Shown one piece after another: positions 18,329-28,096 of a stretch of DNA of 64,000 nucleotides (position 1 is its first letter; the number at the start of each line of letters is the position of its first letter). The notes below the pieces were generated by a model that saw only the letters and a program-made list of their open reading frames with translations, was not told the origin of the DNA and did not search any database. Both the position numbers and the translations under genes were made by a program. Origin of the DNA: Cyclobacteriaceae bacterium (GTDB taxonomy: Bacteria > Bacteroidota > Bacteroidia > Cytophagales > Cyclobacteriaceae); contig JAHBUC010000006.1 of NCBI GenBank assembly GCA_019638275.1, positions 110,756 through 174,755 of the forward strand. Reading direction: 5' to 3'.

Positions 18329-18377
18329 TTGAACCAGGTTAAGAAGGAAGATGAAAGGACTTGAACTAGGTTAAGAA
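18329..18377. promoter_or_regulatory. Two direct copies of a Crp/Fnr-like site before yceI
   Basis: TTGAACCAGGTTAAGAA (18329-18345) and TTGAACTAGGTTAAGAA (18361-18377) differ at one base in 17 and are spaced 32 nt, three helical turns. Each is an imperfect dyad of TTGAAC with GGTTAA. Both are in the gap between the Crp/Fnr gene and yceI. Confidence 0.6.
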
Positions 18378-18378
18378 A

Positions 18379-18960
18379 TCACTTCTCCATCCGTTTTCTG
18401 CGGATTTTGCTAAGAAACTCAGGCGTAATGCCCAGATAAGATGCGATATATTTGAGCGGAACGAACTGTTCCAATTGCGGATACTTTTGTTGAAAGTGCT
18501 CATAGCGTTGCTCGGCTGTAAACGAAAACGCCTGAACAATGCGGTGCTGGTGCGTAACCAGCGAATTTTGAAACATGATTCGGAAGAACCGTTCAAACAC
18601 CGGGTAGCGTTCCACCAACTCTTCCAGCCGGATTTTCGGAAGCAGAAAAATTTCACTGTCGGCCAAGGCGCGGGTAGAGTAAATAGAAGGTTGATTGTGG
18701 GTCAGGCTATGCAAATCGGCTGTCCACCAACCCGAAGTAGAAAATTGGATAACATGATCGTTGCCGGACGGATCGGTGTAATACGTCATCAGGCATCCTG
18801 AATTTACGTGGATAAACGTGGTGGTTACTTCATCGGCTGTTTCCGCAAATTCCCCTTGCTTTAGTTTTACAGGTATCAGAATGGAGGTAAAAAACTGTTC
18901 TTCCTCTGGTGAAAGTTTTACGTATCGTGAAATATGGGAAATAATGCCACGCGTATCCAT
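18379..18960 (-). CDS. Crp/Fnr-family transcriptional regulator
   Basis: A 193-residue regulator, close in build to the one at 9564: a cyclic-nucleotide-binding-like barrel (KLKQGEFAETADEVTTTFIHVNSGCLMTYYTDPSGNDHVIQFSTSGWW) and a C-terminal winged helix (LKYIASYLGITPEFLSKIRRKR). There is no Fnr-type cysteine cluster. It is cotranscribable with yceI, and the two direct repeats between the genes are its probable binding sites. Such pairs are common in Bacteroidota; the effector is unknown. Confidence 0.88.
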   Translation of the reverse strand: MDTRGIISHISRYVKLSPEEEQFFTSILIPVKLKQGEFAETADEVTTTFIHVNSGCLMTYYTDPSGNDHVIQFSTSGWWTADLHSLTHNQPSIYSTRALADSEIFLLPKIRLEELVERYPVFERFFRIMFQNSLVTHQHRIVQAFSFTAEQRYEHFQQKYPQLEQFVPLKYIASYLGITPEFLSKIRRKRMEK

Positions 18961-19020
18961 GGGGCTAAGATAGGGTAGTTCATCATTTTGAGTGCTGTGA
19001 CAAGATAGTTTTTACGCCAA

Positions 19021-19371
19021 TTATTTCTGTGAGTCTTTAATGACAGTAACCCACGGAAAACCAGGGCCTAGTGTTGTGCAGAAGAAAAGCTCTTGATCAT
19101 ATGTTTGGCGTACGACCACAGTAATTATTTCACCGATCTGGTACTTTTCTTTATCAAGGTTATAGGCATGATATGTTAGCCAGTCGTATCCTGTTATTGA
19201 TTTTATTTTACTTAGATCTTCTTCTTGAAACTCAATTAAAGCGAGTTTACAGTCTATTCCTACACCAGCGAAAGTCACATCAAAAGTATGAGTTCGTAAC
19301 GCTTCTTCCCGTTCGCATGAAAAGAAGACAGCTATCAATAGGAAAAATGTGAGTATAAATCGGTTCTGCAT
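19021..19371 (-). CDS. Small lipoprotein of unknown function
   Basis: A 116-residue protein with signal peptide and lipobox (MQNRFILTFFLLIAVFFSC). The mature region (HTFDVTFAGVGIDCKLALIEF, then YQIGEIITVVVRQTY) is beta-rich and has a short family-like pattern seen in small Bacteroidota lipoproteins. No functional family recognised. Confidence 0.7.
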   Translation of the reverse strand: MQNRFILTFFLLIAVFFSCEREEALRTHTFDVTFAGVGIDCKLALIEFQEEDLSKIKSITGYDWLTYHAYNLDKEKYQIGEIITVVVRQTYDQELFFCTTLGPGFPWVTVIKDSQK

Positions 19372-19471
19372 GATTATATCGCTTTCAACGATTTGACACC
19401 CCTATTAGTAAATAGGTTGTGAAGCCACAGAAAGATAGCAACGAAAAGAATTATCTTTGAACCCTGCTAAC

Positions 19472-19957
19472 ATGGATTTAACCGCATTTAACGATAAAGC
19501 TCAACGCCTGGCAAAGGAGAATAAAAAATTCCTTACGGGATTAAAGAAAAAAGATCCAAGAAAGCTGGATGAAGCCTTTCATCAACTTCACGAAGAGGTT
19601 TTTGAAGAGATTGATTGCCTGACCTGCGCGAATTGCTGCAAAACCACCAGCCCGATTTTTTATCAAACCGATATTGAGCGTGTGGCCAAAGCCCTGCGCA
19701 TGAAACCGGGTGATTTCGTGGAGCAGTATTTACAACTTGATGAAGACAACGACTATGTGTTGAAATCTTCACCATGTCCGTTTTTAGATGAGGATAATTA
19801 TTGCAAGGTTTACGACAGTCGCCCGAAAGCCTGCCGTGAGTACCCGCATACTGATCGCAAGAAGATGGTGCAGATTATGGAACTGACCTACAAAAATACA
19901 TTAGTGTGCCCGGCTGTGCTGGAGATGGTGGAGCGCTTGAAACAGGTTAAGATGTAA
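19472..19957 (+). CDS. YkgJ-family cysteine-cluster protein
   Basis: A 161-residue protein with an N-terminal helical region and the zinc- or iron-sulphur-cluster signature CLTCANCCKTTSP, followed by CPFLDEDNYCKVYDSRPKACREYPHTDR. Start at ATG 19472 is preferred over the TTG five codons upstream. The YkgJ family is of unknown function; the cysteine spacing suggests metal binding. Monocistronic, on the plus strand between minus- and plus-strand groups. Confidence 0.88.
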   Translation: MDLTAFNDKAQRLAKENKKFLTGLKKKDPRKLDEAFHQLHEEVFEEIDCLTCANCCKTTSPIFYQTDIERVAKALRMKPGDFVEQYLQLDEDNDYVLKSSPCPFLDEDNYCKVYDSRPKACREYPHTDRKKMVQIMELTYKNTLVCPAVLEMVERLKQVKM

Positions 19958-19994
19958 TGATTTACGATTTTGGATTGTTGATTTATATCCTGAC

Positions 19995-20253
19995 CTTCAA
20001 AAATCTTAAATCGTTAATCCTTGCTCTTAAATTATTGATGATTGACGATTAACGATTTTTGATTTTAGATTTATAACTTCTTTAAATAATATTTCTTGGT
20101 TTGTTTCCCCACAAACCGCATCGCAAGTGAGAATTTTTGATTTCATATACCAGAACTTCAAAAATCTTAAATCGTTAATCCTTGTTCTTAAATTGATTGA
20201 CGATTGCTGATTAACGATTTTTGACTTTAGATTTATAACTCTTTAAATAACAT
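19995..20253. repeat. Two 98-nt direct repeats, AT-rich
   Basis: Copies at 19995-20092 and 20156-20253 share CTTCAAAAATCTTAAATCGT at the start and a matching end (TTTAGATTTATAACT..CTTTAAATAA), with about 63 nt between. They also hold AATCGTTAATCC versus GATTAACGATT inverted segments. The region 19958-20256 holds no gene; the second copy ends just before the P1 peptidase start. Confidence 0.7.
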
Positions 20254-20256
20254 TCT

Positions 20257-21384
20257 ATGCGTGCTGGGTTTATGTTCTTTTTTCTTACGCTATGTACCTT
20301 CCCATTGTGGAGCCAACAGCGTTCCCGCGATCTGGGAATAAAAATTGGTGTGTTGCCGGTTGGCACGTTCAACAGCATCACGGATGTTCCAGAGGTGAAG
20401 GTTGGACACACAACTATAATGGAAGGTTCTTCCATTCGCACCGGTGTAACCGCTATCCTTCCGCATAGCGGAAATATGTTTCAGGAGAAAGTACCAGCCG
20501 CCATATTTGTCGGCAATGGTTTTGGTAAACTGGCCGGCAGCACGCAGGTGATGGAATTGGGCAACCTCGAAACGCCCATTATACTTACCAATACCTTAAG
20601 TGTTTCTACCGGTATGGATGCTGTGATTGAGTATACCCTGAACTTACCGGGAAATGAAAATGTGCAATCGGTGAATGCCGTGGTGGGTGAAACAAATGAT
20701 GGCTACCTGAATGACATTCGCGGTCGCCATGTAAAGAAGGAGCATGTGCTGGAGGCTATTCAAAAAGCATCTTCCGGATCGGTGAAGGAAGGAAACGTTG
20801 GCGCTGGAACAGGTACTGTTTGCTTTGGTTGGAAAGGTGGCATTGGAACAGCATCACGTGTTCTGCCAAAAGCTACGGGCGGATATACGGTTGGCGTGTT
20901 GGTACAAACGAATTTTGGAGGCGTATTGCAAATTGATGGCGCACCCGTAGGCGAGGAGTTGAAACAGTATTTCTTGCGCGGGCAACTTGAAAATGCAGAT
21001 GGTTCCTGCATGATGATAGTGGCTACCGATGCTCCGCTGGATGCCCGTAATTTGGAACGTTTGGCACAACGCGCCATGATGGGCCTGGCCAAAACCGGGG
21101 GCATTGCTTCCAACGGAAGCGGTGATTACGTCATAGCCTTTTCAACGAATGCCGGCATACGTGTCATGCACGATAAAAATGAACGAACAGATTCTGCATC
21201 TTTTCTTCGTAATGATGCCGTGTCTCCTTTATTTTTGGCGGTTATTGAGGCGACCGAAGAGGCCATTATCAACTCACTTTTTGCAGCCGAAACAATGACC
21301 GGTAAAGACGGACGAAAGATTGAGGCATTGCCGAGAGAAGAAGTGATTAAGATTTTGAAGAAGTATAATGTGATTAAGAAGTAA
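20257..21384 (+). CDS. P1/S58-family peptidase (DmpA-like beta-aminopeptidase)
   Basis: A 375-residue N-terminal-nucleophile-type peptidase. A signal peptide is likely (MRAGFMFFFLTLCTFPLWSQ). Family segments: NSITDVPEVKVGHTT, GVTAILPHSGN, and the self-cleavage site GGIASNGSGDYVIAFST, where the Ser after Gly becomes the N-terminal nucleophile of the beta chain. Known members remove N-terminal residues, including beta-amino acids, from peptides. It overlaps the next gene by one base (TAATG), so the two are translationally coupled. Confidence 0.9.
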   Translation: MRAGFMFFFLTLCTFPLWSQQRSRDLGIKIGVLPVGTFNSITDVPEVKVGHTTIMEGSSIRTGVTAILPHSGNMFQEKVPAAIFVGNGFGKLAGSTQVMELGNLETPIILTNTLSVSTGMDAVIEYTLNLPGNENVQSVNAVVGETNDGYLNDIRGRHVKKEHVLEAIQKASSGSVKEGNVGAGTGTVCFGWKGGIGTASRVLPKATGGYTVGVLVQTNFGGVLQIDGAPVGEELKQYFLRGQLENADGSCMMIVATDAPLDARNLERLAQRAMMGLAKTGGIASNGSGDYVIAFSTNAGIRVMHDKNERTDSASFLRNDAVSPLFLAVIEATEEAIINSLFAAETMTGKDGRKIEALPREEVIKILKKYNVIKK

Positions 21385-22235
21385 TGTATATCTACCTGAA
21401 TACGGATTTTGTTGAAGCCGATAAGGCTGTGGTGCATGTGAGTGATCTGGCCATTCAGCGTGGCTATGGCATTTTTGATTTTTTCAGAGTAATGGATAAT
21501 GTACCGTTGTTTCTGGAAGATTATCTCGACCGTTTTTATGCATCAGCAGCAACCATGCGGCTGGATGTGGTCCTGGATCGGGAAGCATTCAAGTCGACTT
21601 TGTTTGAACTGATCAAAAGAAATAACCTGCCCATGTCGGGCATAAAAGTTATTCTTACGGGAGGTAACTCGCCTGATGGATATCAGATCAGCAAGCCCAA
21701 TCTGATCATTCAACAAACCGCTCTAAAATTTCCACCCGACACCGTTCAACCAGAAGGCATCAAAGTAATCACGCATGAGTATGTTCGGGAGATACCGAAC
21801 GTAAAAACCATTAACTACATCACCGGCATCTGGACACAAAAGAAAATGATGGAACAAGGCGCAGCTGATGTGCTGTATCACATGCGAGGAGAGGTATCGG
21901 AATTTCCGCGTTGTAATTTTTTTGTAGTGAAGCAAGACGGCACAGTGTCTACGCCTTCACAAAATATTTTACACGGTGTTACGCGCAAGCACGTACTGGA
22001 ACTGGCCAAAAAGAAATTTACAATAAACGAAGAAGTTGTTACAGTGAATGACGTGCATCAGGCTCGTGAAGCTTTCCTGACCAGCACAACAAAAAGAATT
22101 ATCCCCATTGTTCAGATAGATGATAAACGCATTGGTGATGGAAAACCTGGAGCGGTTACGCTTACCCTGTTACAGGATTTGATTGCATTGGAACGCGAAG
22201 AGCGGGAGAGAAGCAGGCTGATCAAGGTCTTATAA
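21384..22235 (+). CDS. Class IV aminotransferase (BCAT/DAAT-like)
   Basis: A 283-residue PLP enzyme of fold type IV. Conserved parts: AIQRGYGIFDFFRV near the start, VKTINYITGIW with the PLP-binding Lys, VSEFPRCNFFVVK, TPSQNILHGVTRKHVLELA and FLTSTTKRIIPI. It could act on branched-chain or D-amino acids; the ISEASSSN-type diagnostic loop of DAAT is replaced by VSEFPRCN, so substrate is unclear. It overlaps the peptidase gene by one base, suggesting a shared role in amino-acid recovery. Confidence 0.88.
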   Translation: MYIYLNTDFVEADKAVVHVSDLAIQRGYGIFDFFRVMDNVPLFLEDYLDRFYASAATMRLDVVLDREAFKSTLFELIKRNNLPMSGIKVILTGGNSPDGYQISKPNLIIQQTALKFPPDTVQPEGIKVITHEYVREIPNVKTINYITGIWTQKKMMEQGAADVLYHMRGEVSEFPRCNFFVVKQDGTVSTPSQNILHGVTRKHVLELAKKKFTINEEVVTVNDVHQAREAFLTSTTKRIIPIVQIDDKRIGDGKPGAVTLTLLQDLIALEREERERSRLIKVL

Positions 22236-22242
22236 AAATAAA

Positions 22243-22282
22243 AGGCTGTTTCGTGATTGGAACCCAATACAGGAAACAGCCT
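22243..22282. terminator. Bidirectional terminator between converging genes
   Basis: AGGCTGTTTC and GAAACAGCCT form a 10-bp stem around a 20-nt loop. Downstream of the aminotransferase on the plus strand the T-tract is short (CTCTTT); on the minus strand, after trxA, the stem is followed by TTTTATTTTT. Confidence 0.75.
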
Positions 22283-22301
22283 CTTTACCAGTAGATTATA
22301 A

Positions 22302-22625
22302 CTACGCTACCTGAGCAGCAAGTTTTTGTGCTAAAACGGATTTGGGCACTGCACCCACTTGCTTATCTACAACCTGGCCGCCTTTAAACACCAACAAGGT
22401 TGGGATGGAGCGGATACCAAATTTGGCAGCAGTTTCGGGATTTTCATCAACATTGATTTTGGCTACCACAGCTTTGCCTTCGTATTCACCGGCAAGCTCT
22501 TCTACAACTGGGCCTATCATTTTACAAGGGCCACACCACTCGGCCCAGAAGTCCACTAAAACAGGTTTATCGGATTTAATGGTTTGATCAAAAGTTGAAT
22601 CGGTCAATTCTATAGTTTTACCCAT
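22302..22625 (-). CDS. trxA: Thioredoxin
   Basis: A 107-residue thioredoxin with the WCGPCK active site in [22 protein letters not shown], followed by [27 protein letters not shown] with the cis-proline. The start at [13 protein letters not shown] (22625) is chosen; a longer frame runs back into dnaE. It reduces protein disulphides in the cytoplasm. It is encoded 16 nt after dnaE and may share its transcript. Confidence 0.96.
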   Translation of the reverse strand: MGKTIELTDSTFDQTIKSDKPVLVDFWAEWCGPCKMIGPVVEELAGEYEGKAVVAKINVDENPETAAKFGIRSIPTLLVFKGGQVVDKQVGAVPKSVLAQKLAAQVA

Positions 22626-22641
22626 AATGTTTGAGATATAG

Positions 22642-25600
22642 TTATTGGTTAATAAGTTCTGCTGTTTCCAACACAAAGGTAGCGGAATTTGTTCCATCCT
22701 CCTCCAAATCGGTAAGCTTATCTTCAAGCGGCTGATCGCTGAGCCAACGTACCTGAACCTTGTCGGTAATTACCCCTATTTCGCCATACTTTTTTAGTTC
22801 TTGTACCAGCGCGTTGGTTACGGTTAACCGATAATGGCGGGCCAACAGTTCAACTTGCAAGGCTTCCTGATCATCTTTAATAAAGAGTTGAAACGCTGAC
22901 TGACCTGGATTATGCTTGCACTGACTTTCAATGGCATCAATGGCCTCCTTGGTGATGCCGTGTACCGGCAATCGTAGGGCAAGGCCTTGAAGGCGTTTCT
23001 GCACAAGCTCGTTCAACAACTCAATCCCGCGGATGCGGAACTCCACATCCATCCGGCCCCAGTTGTTGCGTTGAATGTTGCCTTCAATAAACAGGAACCA
23101 TCCTTGCGACATGTAGTTTTTATACTTCATGTAATCTTCACCAAACAAGGTGAAGGTGAAATTGCCGGTGTAATCCTCCAATGTAAACTTGCCAAACGGT
23201 CTTCCGGTTTTGGTGGTGCGATGTTCTACAGCGGTAACAATGCCGCAGATTTTTGTTTCGCGGCCAATCATGTTTTCAATGTCCAGCAGCTGGTTGCAAA
23301 GTGTATTGCAAAAGGCATCCATTTCAAACCGGAAATTATCAAGCGGGTGGCCGGAGATGTAAATGCCCACCACCTCTTTCTCCAGGTTCAGTTTTTCAAG
23401 CTCACTGAACGGCTCAACGGCTTCAATTTTTGGTTTGGGCATGGCCGTGCCGGTTGATCCACCGAATAAACTTACCTGCGAACTTTGTTCATCCAGTTGT
23501 GTTTTGGCTGCATACTTCACTGCTTTTTCAATCAGGCTGGCATCACCATCTTTTGCATATACATATTGCCTGCGGTGTACGCCATCAAAACAATCGAACG
23601 CTCCGGATAAGGCCAGGCATTCAAACGTTTTTTTGTTTACCGATCGTTGATTGACACGTTTGGAAAAATCAAAAATATCCTGAAAGGCTCCATGTGCATC
23701 GCGCTCGTGAATGATCGCTTCTACAGCCGCATCACCGGCACCTTTTATGGCACCCAATCCAAAACGGATTTCTCCTTGCTTGTTTACTTCAAAGTAAACG
23801 CCCGATTCATTTACATGCGGACCCAACACCTGAATGCCCAGGTTACGACACTCTTCAATGAAGAAGGTAACTTTATCGAGGTTGCTCTGCGAGTGTGTCA
23901 ATACAGCCGACATGTATTCAGCCGGATAGTTAGCTTTCAGGTATGCGGTATGATAAGCAACCAACGAATAACAGGTGGAGTGTGATTTATTGAACGCGTA
24001 CTGCGCAAACGCTTCCCAATCGACCCATATTTTTTCACAGATCTCTTGTGCGTGTCCGTTGGCTTTACAGCCTTCGATGAATCTATCTTTCATCTTATCC
24101 AGTACGCTCTTCTGCTTTTTACCCATGGCTTTACGCAGCACGTCCGCATCGCCTTTGCTGAAGTTGGCCAGCTTCTGCGAAAGCAACATCACCTGCTCCT
24201 GGTAAACAGTAATACCATACGTTTCTGCCAGAAACTCTTCCATCTCGGGCAAATCGTATTTGATCGGCTCGCGACCATGTTTACGATTGATAAAGGTTGG
24301 AATGTATTCCATCGGCCCTGGTCGGTACAGGGCGTTCATGGCAATTAAGTCTTCAAATTTATCGGGCTTAAGTTGTCGCAGGTATTTCTGCATACCCGGA
24401 CTTTCAAACTGAAACGTGCCAGTGGTTTCCCCACGTTGAAAAAGCTGATAGGTTTTTTCATCATCCAGCGGAACGGCATCAATATCAATTTCAACTCCCT
24501 TACTTTTTTTGATGTTTTTAATTGCTGTATTAATAATAGAGAGCGTGGTCAGGCCAAGAAAATCCATCTTCAACAAACCGGCACCTTCCACCACGCTGTT
24601 ATCAAACTGCGTTACCAGCATGTCCGAATCTTTGGCCGTGGCCACCGGAACAAATTTGGTCAACTCATCCGGAGTGATAATTACCCCGCAGGCATGCGTA
24701 CCTGTGTTGCGAACGGACCCTTCCAATATGATAGCTTGCTTGAGTACATCGGCTTTCAGATCGGTTCCGCCTTTGATATCGGAGAGTTCCTTTACCTCTT
24801 TAAACGCGGCATCCAATGTTGTACCCGGGCGTTCCGGAACCATCTTCGCTAAAAAGTTGGCATCCGGTAACGGAAGTTGCATCACACGCGCACAATCACG
24901 AATGGAAGATTTGGCCGCCATTGTGCCATACGTGATGATTTGGGCAACCTGCGCTTTACCATACTTGTCGATTACATACTTCAACACTTTATCGCGGCCT
25001 TCATCATCAAAGTCGATATCGATATCGGGTAGTGACACACGATCGGGATTCAAAAAACGCTCGAACAGCAAATCGTATTTGATGGGATCAACGTTGGTAA
25101 TGCCAATACAATATGCAACTGCCGAACCAGCTGCAGAGCCACGGCCCGGCCCAACGGATACACCCATCTCGCGGGCTTTGGAAGTAAAATCCTGAACAAT
25201 CAAAAAATATCCAGGGTAACCCGTTTTGCGAATGGTTTCTAATTCAAATTCAAGTCGTTCTTTAATTTCTTTCGACAGCTCACCGTATTTCTTTTTTGCT
25301 CCTTCAAAAGTCAGGTGTTTCAGGTATTCGTCTTCCGTTTTGAATTCTTTTGGAATATCAAACTTGGGAAGAGCCACCTGGCGTTCAAGGCTGTAGGCTT
25401 CTACTTTATCCAAAATTTCGCTGATGGTTTCAATGGCTTCAGGCAGATCGCGGAAAATGGATTTCATTTCATCCTGCGACTTGAAATAAAATTCATTATT
25501 GGGTAAACCATACCGGTAGCCTCTACCTTCTCCGATGGGTGTTGCCTTAAATTCTCCTTCCTTGATGCACAACAGTACATCGTGTGCATTTGATTCTTCT

Positions 25601-26946
25601 TTATCGATGTAATACACTTCGTTGGCTGCGAAGTATTTTACGTTGTATTTTTTGGCGAAGCCAAGCAGTACTTCGTTTACGTGATCTTCTTCGGGCAAGC
25701 CGTGCCGGTTAAGTTCAACGTAAAAATCATCGCCAAACTGATTGTGCCACCATACAAAAGCGTCTTCTGCCTGGCGTTCACCCACATGTAAAATCAGGTG
25801 AGGAATTTCACTCGACAATGTTCCGGTTGTTGCAATGAGGTCTTGCTTGTATTGCGATACCAATTCTTTATCGATACGCGGATAAATTCCGTACAGCCCT
25901 TCGGTAAAACCCAGTGAGCTGAGCATGGCCAGATTTTGATACCCGTTTTTGTTTTTGGCAATCAATACCTGGTTGTATCGTTTATCCGGATTGTCTTTCG
26001 TAAACTTCAGCTTCTTTCGTTCATCGGCTAAATAAAACTCGCATCCAACAATGGGTTTTATTTCGTGGGCCAATGCTTCGCGCACAAACTTAAAGGCACC
26101 ATACATGTTGCCCAGATCGGTAAGCGCAACAGCCGGCATGTTCAATGCTTTGGCTTTGGTAATCAGCGCCTTGATTTCAGGAGTGGCCTGTAGTACGGAA
26201 TATTGCGAGTGCACATGAAGGTGGCAGAAGGGTGCCTCAATGGTTGCCGATTGATCATCATCCAACGAATAACCTGCATCTTTTTTACGCTTCCGCTTGG
26301 CAAAATTGGCTTCATCGAGTTTAGGCTCCTCGTACTGAATGTCGGCCAGCGCTGTGTCATCTATCGGCTTGACTACCTTTTTCTGAAGCAGCCCGAAGTA
26401 ACAGCGTGCCGTGGCGGCTACATCATAAGCCGCATCGTGTGCATCGCCAAAATCTTTTCCGAAAAGTTTTTCATGCAACTCAACAAGGCGTGGCATTTTT
26501 AACCTACCACCAATGCCACCGCTTAACTGACAAAATTCAATGGAGGCTAAACCCGTATCAACTTTTTGCGCACCAAGGAATTTATCCGGAGCAATTTGCT
26601 TGCGGATAAGCTCGGCACCAATAATGTTGATGTCAAACTCGATATTATGACCAACCAGAAGTTCGGTACGGTCAAGGTCGGCTAAGAATGCATCCAGAAC
26701 AGTTTTTAGGTCGTGCCCTTCATCCAGGGCACGTTGTGTTGAGATGCCGTGAATCTGCTCCGCTTTAAACGGGATGTTGAAACCATCCGGCTTGATAATG
26801 AAATTCTGTTGGGCCAGCAGTTTTCCATGCCGGTCGTGTAATTGCCAGGCTAATTGTACCAACCGGGGCCAGTTGTCCAGGTCTGTTAAAGGCGCGGTTT
26901 TATTGTGCGGAACCCCGGTGGTTTCCGTGTCAAAAATCAGGTACAT
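22642..26946 (-). CDS. dnaE: DNA polymerase III alpha subunit with fused N-terminal 3'-5' exonuclease
   Basis: A 1434-residue replicative polymerase. Residues 1-190 are a DnaQ-type proofreading exonuclease: FDTETTG (Exo I), HNIEFDINI (Exo II) and [15 protein letters not shown] (Exo III). From about residue 245 a PHP domain begins ([14 protein letters not shown]). The polymerase core has [16 protein letters not shown] and the catalytic aspartates in [12 protein letters not shown]; helix-hairpin-helix and OB-fold regions follow ([22 protein letters not shown]). The exonuclease-first fusion is typical of Bacteroidota DnaE and removes the need for a separate epsilon subunit. Confidence 0.96.
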   Translation of the reverse strand: MYLIFDTETTGVPHNKTAPLTDLDNWPRLVQLAWQLHDRHGKLLAQQNFIIKPDGFNIPFKAEQIHGISTQRALDEGHDLKTVLDAFLADLDRTELLVGHNIEFDINIIGAELIRKQIAPDKFLGAQKVDTGLASIEFCQLSGGIGGRLKMPRLVELHEKLFGKDFGDAHDAAYDVAATARCYFGLLQKKVVKPIDDTALADIQYEEPKLDEANFAKRKRKKDAGYSLDDDQSATIEAPFCHLHVHSQYSVLQATPEIKALITKAKALNMPAVALTDLGNMYGAFKFVREALAHEIKPIVGCEFYLADERKKLKFTKDNPDKRYNQVLIAKNKNGYQNLAMLSSLGFTEGLYGIYPRIDKELVSQYKQDLIATTGTLSSEIPHLILHVGERQAEDAFVWWHNQFGDDFYVELNRHGLPEEDHVNEVLLGFAKKYNVKYFAANEVYYIDKEESNAHDVLLCIKEGEFKATPIGEGRGYRYGLPNNEFYFKSQDEMKSIFRDLPEAIETISEILDKVEAYSLERQVALPKFDIPKEFKTEDEYLKHLTFEGAKKKYGELSKEIKERLEFELETIRKTGYPGYFLIVQDFTSKAREMGVSVGPGRGSAAGSAVAYCIGITNVDPIKYDLLFERFLNPDRVSLPDIDIDFDDEGRDKVLKYVIDKYGKAQVAQIITYGTMAAKSSIRDCARVMQLPLPDANFLAKMVPERPGTTLDAAFKEVKELSDIKGGTDLKADVLKQAIILEGSVRNTGTHACGVIITPDELTKFVPVATAKDSDMLVTQFDNSVVEGAGLLKMDFLGLTTLSIINTAIKNIKKSKGVEIDIDAVPLDDEKTYQLFQRGETTGTFQFESPGMQKYLRQLKPDKFEDLIAMNALYRPGPMEYIPTFINRKHGREPIKYDLPEMEEFLAETYGITVYQEQVMLLSQKLANFSKGDADVLRKAMGKKQKSVLDKMKDRFIEGCKANGHAQEICEKIWVDWEAFAQYAFNKSHSTCYSLVAYHTAYLKANYPAEYMSAVLTHSQSNLDKVTFFIEECRNLGIQVLGPHVNESGVYFEVNKQGEIRFGLGAIKGAGDAAVEAIIHERDAHGAFQDIFDFSKRVNQRSVNKKTFECLALSGAFDCFDGVHRRQYVYAKDGDASLIEKAVKYAAKTQLDEQSSQVSLFGGSTGTAMPKPKIEAVEPFSELEKLNLEKEVVGIYISGHPLDNFRFEMDAFCNTLCNQLLDIENMIGRETKICGIVTAVEHRTTKTGRPFGKFTLEDYTGNFTFTLFGEDYMKYKNYMSQGWFLFIEGNIQRNNWGRMDVEFRIRGIELLNELVQKRLQGLALRLPVHGITKEAIDAIESQCKHNPGQSAFQLFIKDDQEALQVELLARHYRLTVTNALVQELKKYGEIGVITDKVQVRWLSDQPLEDKLTDLEEDGTNSATFVLETAELINQ

Positions 26947-27148
26947 CGAATCGCTTTCGTAGTGGTTGAAAAGTGTAAAAGTACATGCTTTGGCAGACTA
27001 ATTCCATTCCCATAATTGTATAATTTTCCATTAATGGGATTAAATTCCTGATATTGATTAGTGGGCATTTTTGTAACCCGTTGATAATCTGATGCTTTTA
27101 AGTTCGGGCTCAATTTTGGCATCTAACAGATTTCAAAAGACAATATCT

Positions 27149-27256
27149 ATGAAATCGTTTATGAATAAGATGTCGGGTTGGTTCAAGCGGGAATGGTTCC
27201 TGATTGTAATGCTCGTGGTGATCGCCATCATTGTAGCCTTATTCGAATTGCTTTAA
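27149..27256 (+). CDS. Predicted 35-residue membrane microprotein
   Basis: A short frame reading MKSFMNKMSGWFKREW then a strongly hydrophobic stretch (FLIVMLVVIAIIVALFE) to a TAA stop. The basic-aromatic N-terminus and single helix look like a real inner-membrane microprotein. It lies 130 nt ahead of sdhC in the same direction, within a region that otherwise has no gene. There is no clear ribosome binding site of Shine-Dalgarno type, as is common in Bacteroidota. Recognised only by composition; it could be chance. Confidence 0.45.
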   Translation: MKSFMNKMSGWFKREWFLIVMLVVIAIIVALFELL

Positions 27257-27385
27257 TGGCTGTTAGATATTACGCACACCATCGGTGTTTAGAAATCCTT
27301 TAAACTACATCCATCAATTGTTTGGTATTTGATCCGGAAGTATTTTTATGCGTTTGCAATAATTCGCTAAGCATAACAAATACCT

Positions 27386-28072
27386 ATGACGTGGTTTACT
27401 AAATTTTTGTCGAGTTCACTTGGCAAAAAACTTCTCATGGCCCTGACGGGTCTCTTCCTCATTTTATTTTTAGCCGTTCACCTGGCCGGCAACCTGCAGT
27501 TGCTTAAAGATGATGGAGGCAAATCGTTTAACGTATATGCGGAATTCATGAGTACGAATCCGCTGATTCAAACAGTTTCAAAAGGAAACTTTGCGTTCAT
27601 CATCATCCATGCGGTTTATGCATTGATCTTATCGGCTCAAAACCGCAAGGCACGCGGCCCGGTAGGCTACGCGCAGACTTCTGGCAAATCTTCCATCTGG
27701 GCATCCAGAAACATGGGCATTTTAGGAACAGTAATTCTGGCCTTCATCATTATTCACCTGAAAGACTTCTGGGCACAAATGCATTTTGGTTCCATTCCAA
27801 CTGTGAATTACGATGGCGCTGAAGTGCGCGACTTGGCTAATATCGTAAACATCTGGTTCGACAAAGGTTGGTATGTTACGGTGTATGTGATTTGCATGGG
27901 TGCGATTGGCTTTCACCTGTGGCACGGTTTCTCCAGCGCGTTTCAAACCTTGGGCTTAAACCATCTTAAATACAACGGTGTTATAAACTTCGTTGGACGG
28001 GCATTCGCAATCATTGTTCCTGCTTTGTTCGCATCCATACCGTTATTTATGTTTTTTGACATTTCTTTTTAA
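27386..28072 (+). CDS. sdhC: Succinate dehydrogenase cytochrome b subunit
   Basis: A 228-residue, five-helix b558-type membrane anchor (LLMALTGLFLILFLAVHLAGNLQLL near the start with haem-ligand His; GFHLWHGFSSAFQTLGLNH later). It anchors the flavoprotein and iron-sulphur subunits and passes electrons to menaquinone. The gene is first of the sdhCAB operon, 24 nt before sdhA. The fused single-subunit anchor without sdhD is normal for Bacteroidota. Histidines in each of the helices fit two haem groups. Confidence 0.93.
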   Translation: MTWFTKFLSSSLGKKLLMALTGLFLILFLAVHLAGNLQLLKDDGGKSFNVYAEFMSTNPLIQTVSKGNFAFIIIHAVYALILSAQNRKARGPVGYAQTSGKSSIWASRNMGILGTVILAFIIIHLKDFWAQMHFGSIPTVNYDGAEVRDLANIVNIWFDKGWYVTVYVICMGAIGFHLWHGFSSAFQTLGLNHLKYNGVINFVGRAFAIIVPALFASIPLFMFFDISF

Positions 28073-28096
28073 ACAAGAAAAATCTGATCCTGCTAT

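Noticed and set aside
19995..20253. CRISPR-like repeat array
   Set aside because: Only two copies of a 98-nt unit, no spacers of constant length and no cas genes.
26937..27122. 61-codon minus-strand frame upstream of dnaE
   Set aside because: Overlaps the dnaE start, has no family features and looks like leader sequence.
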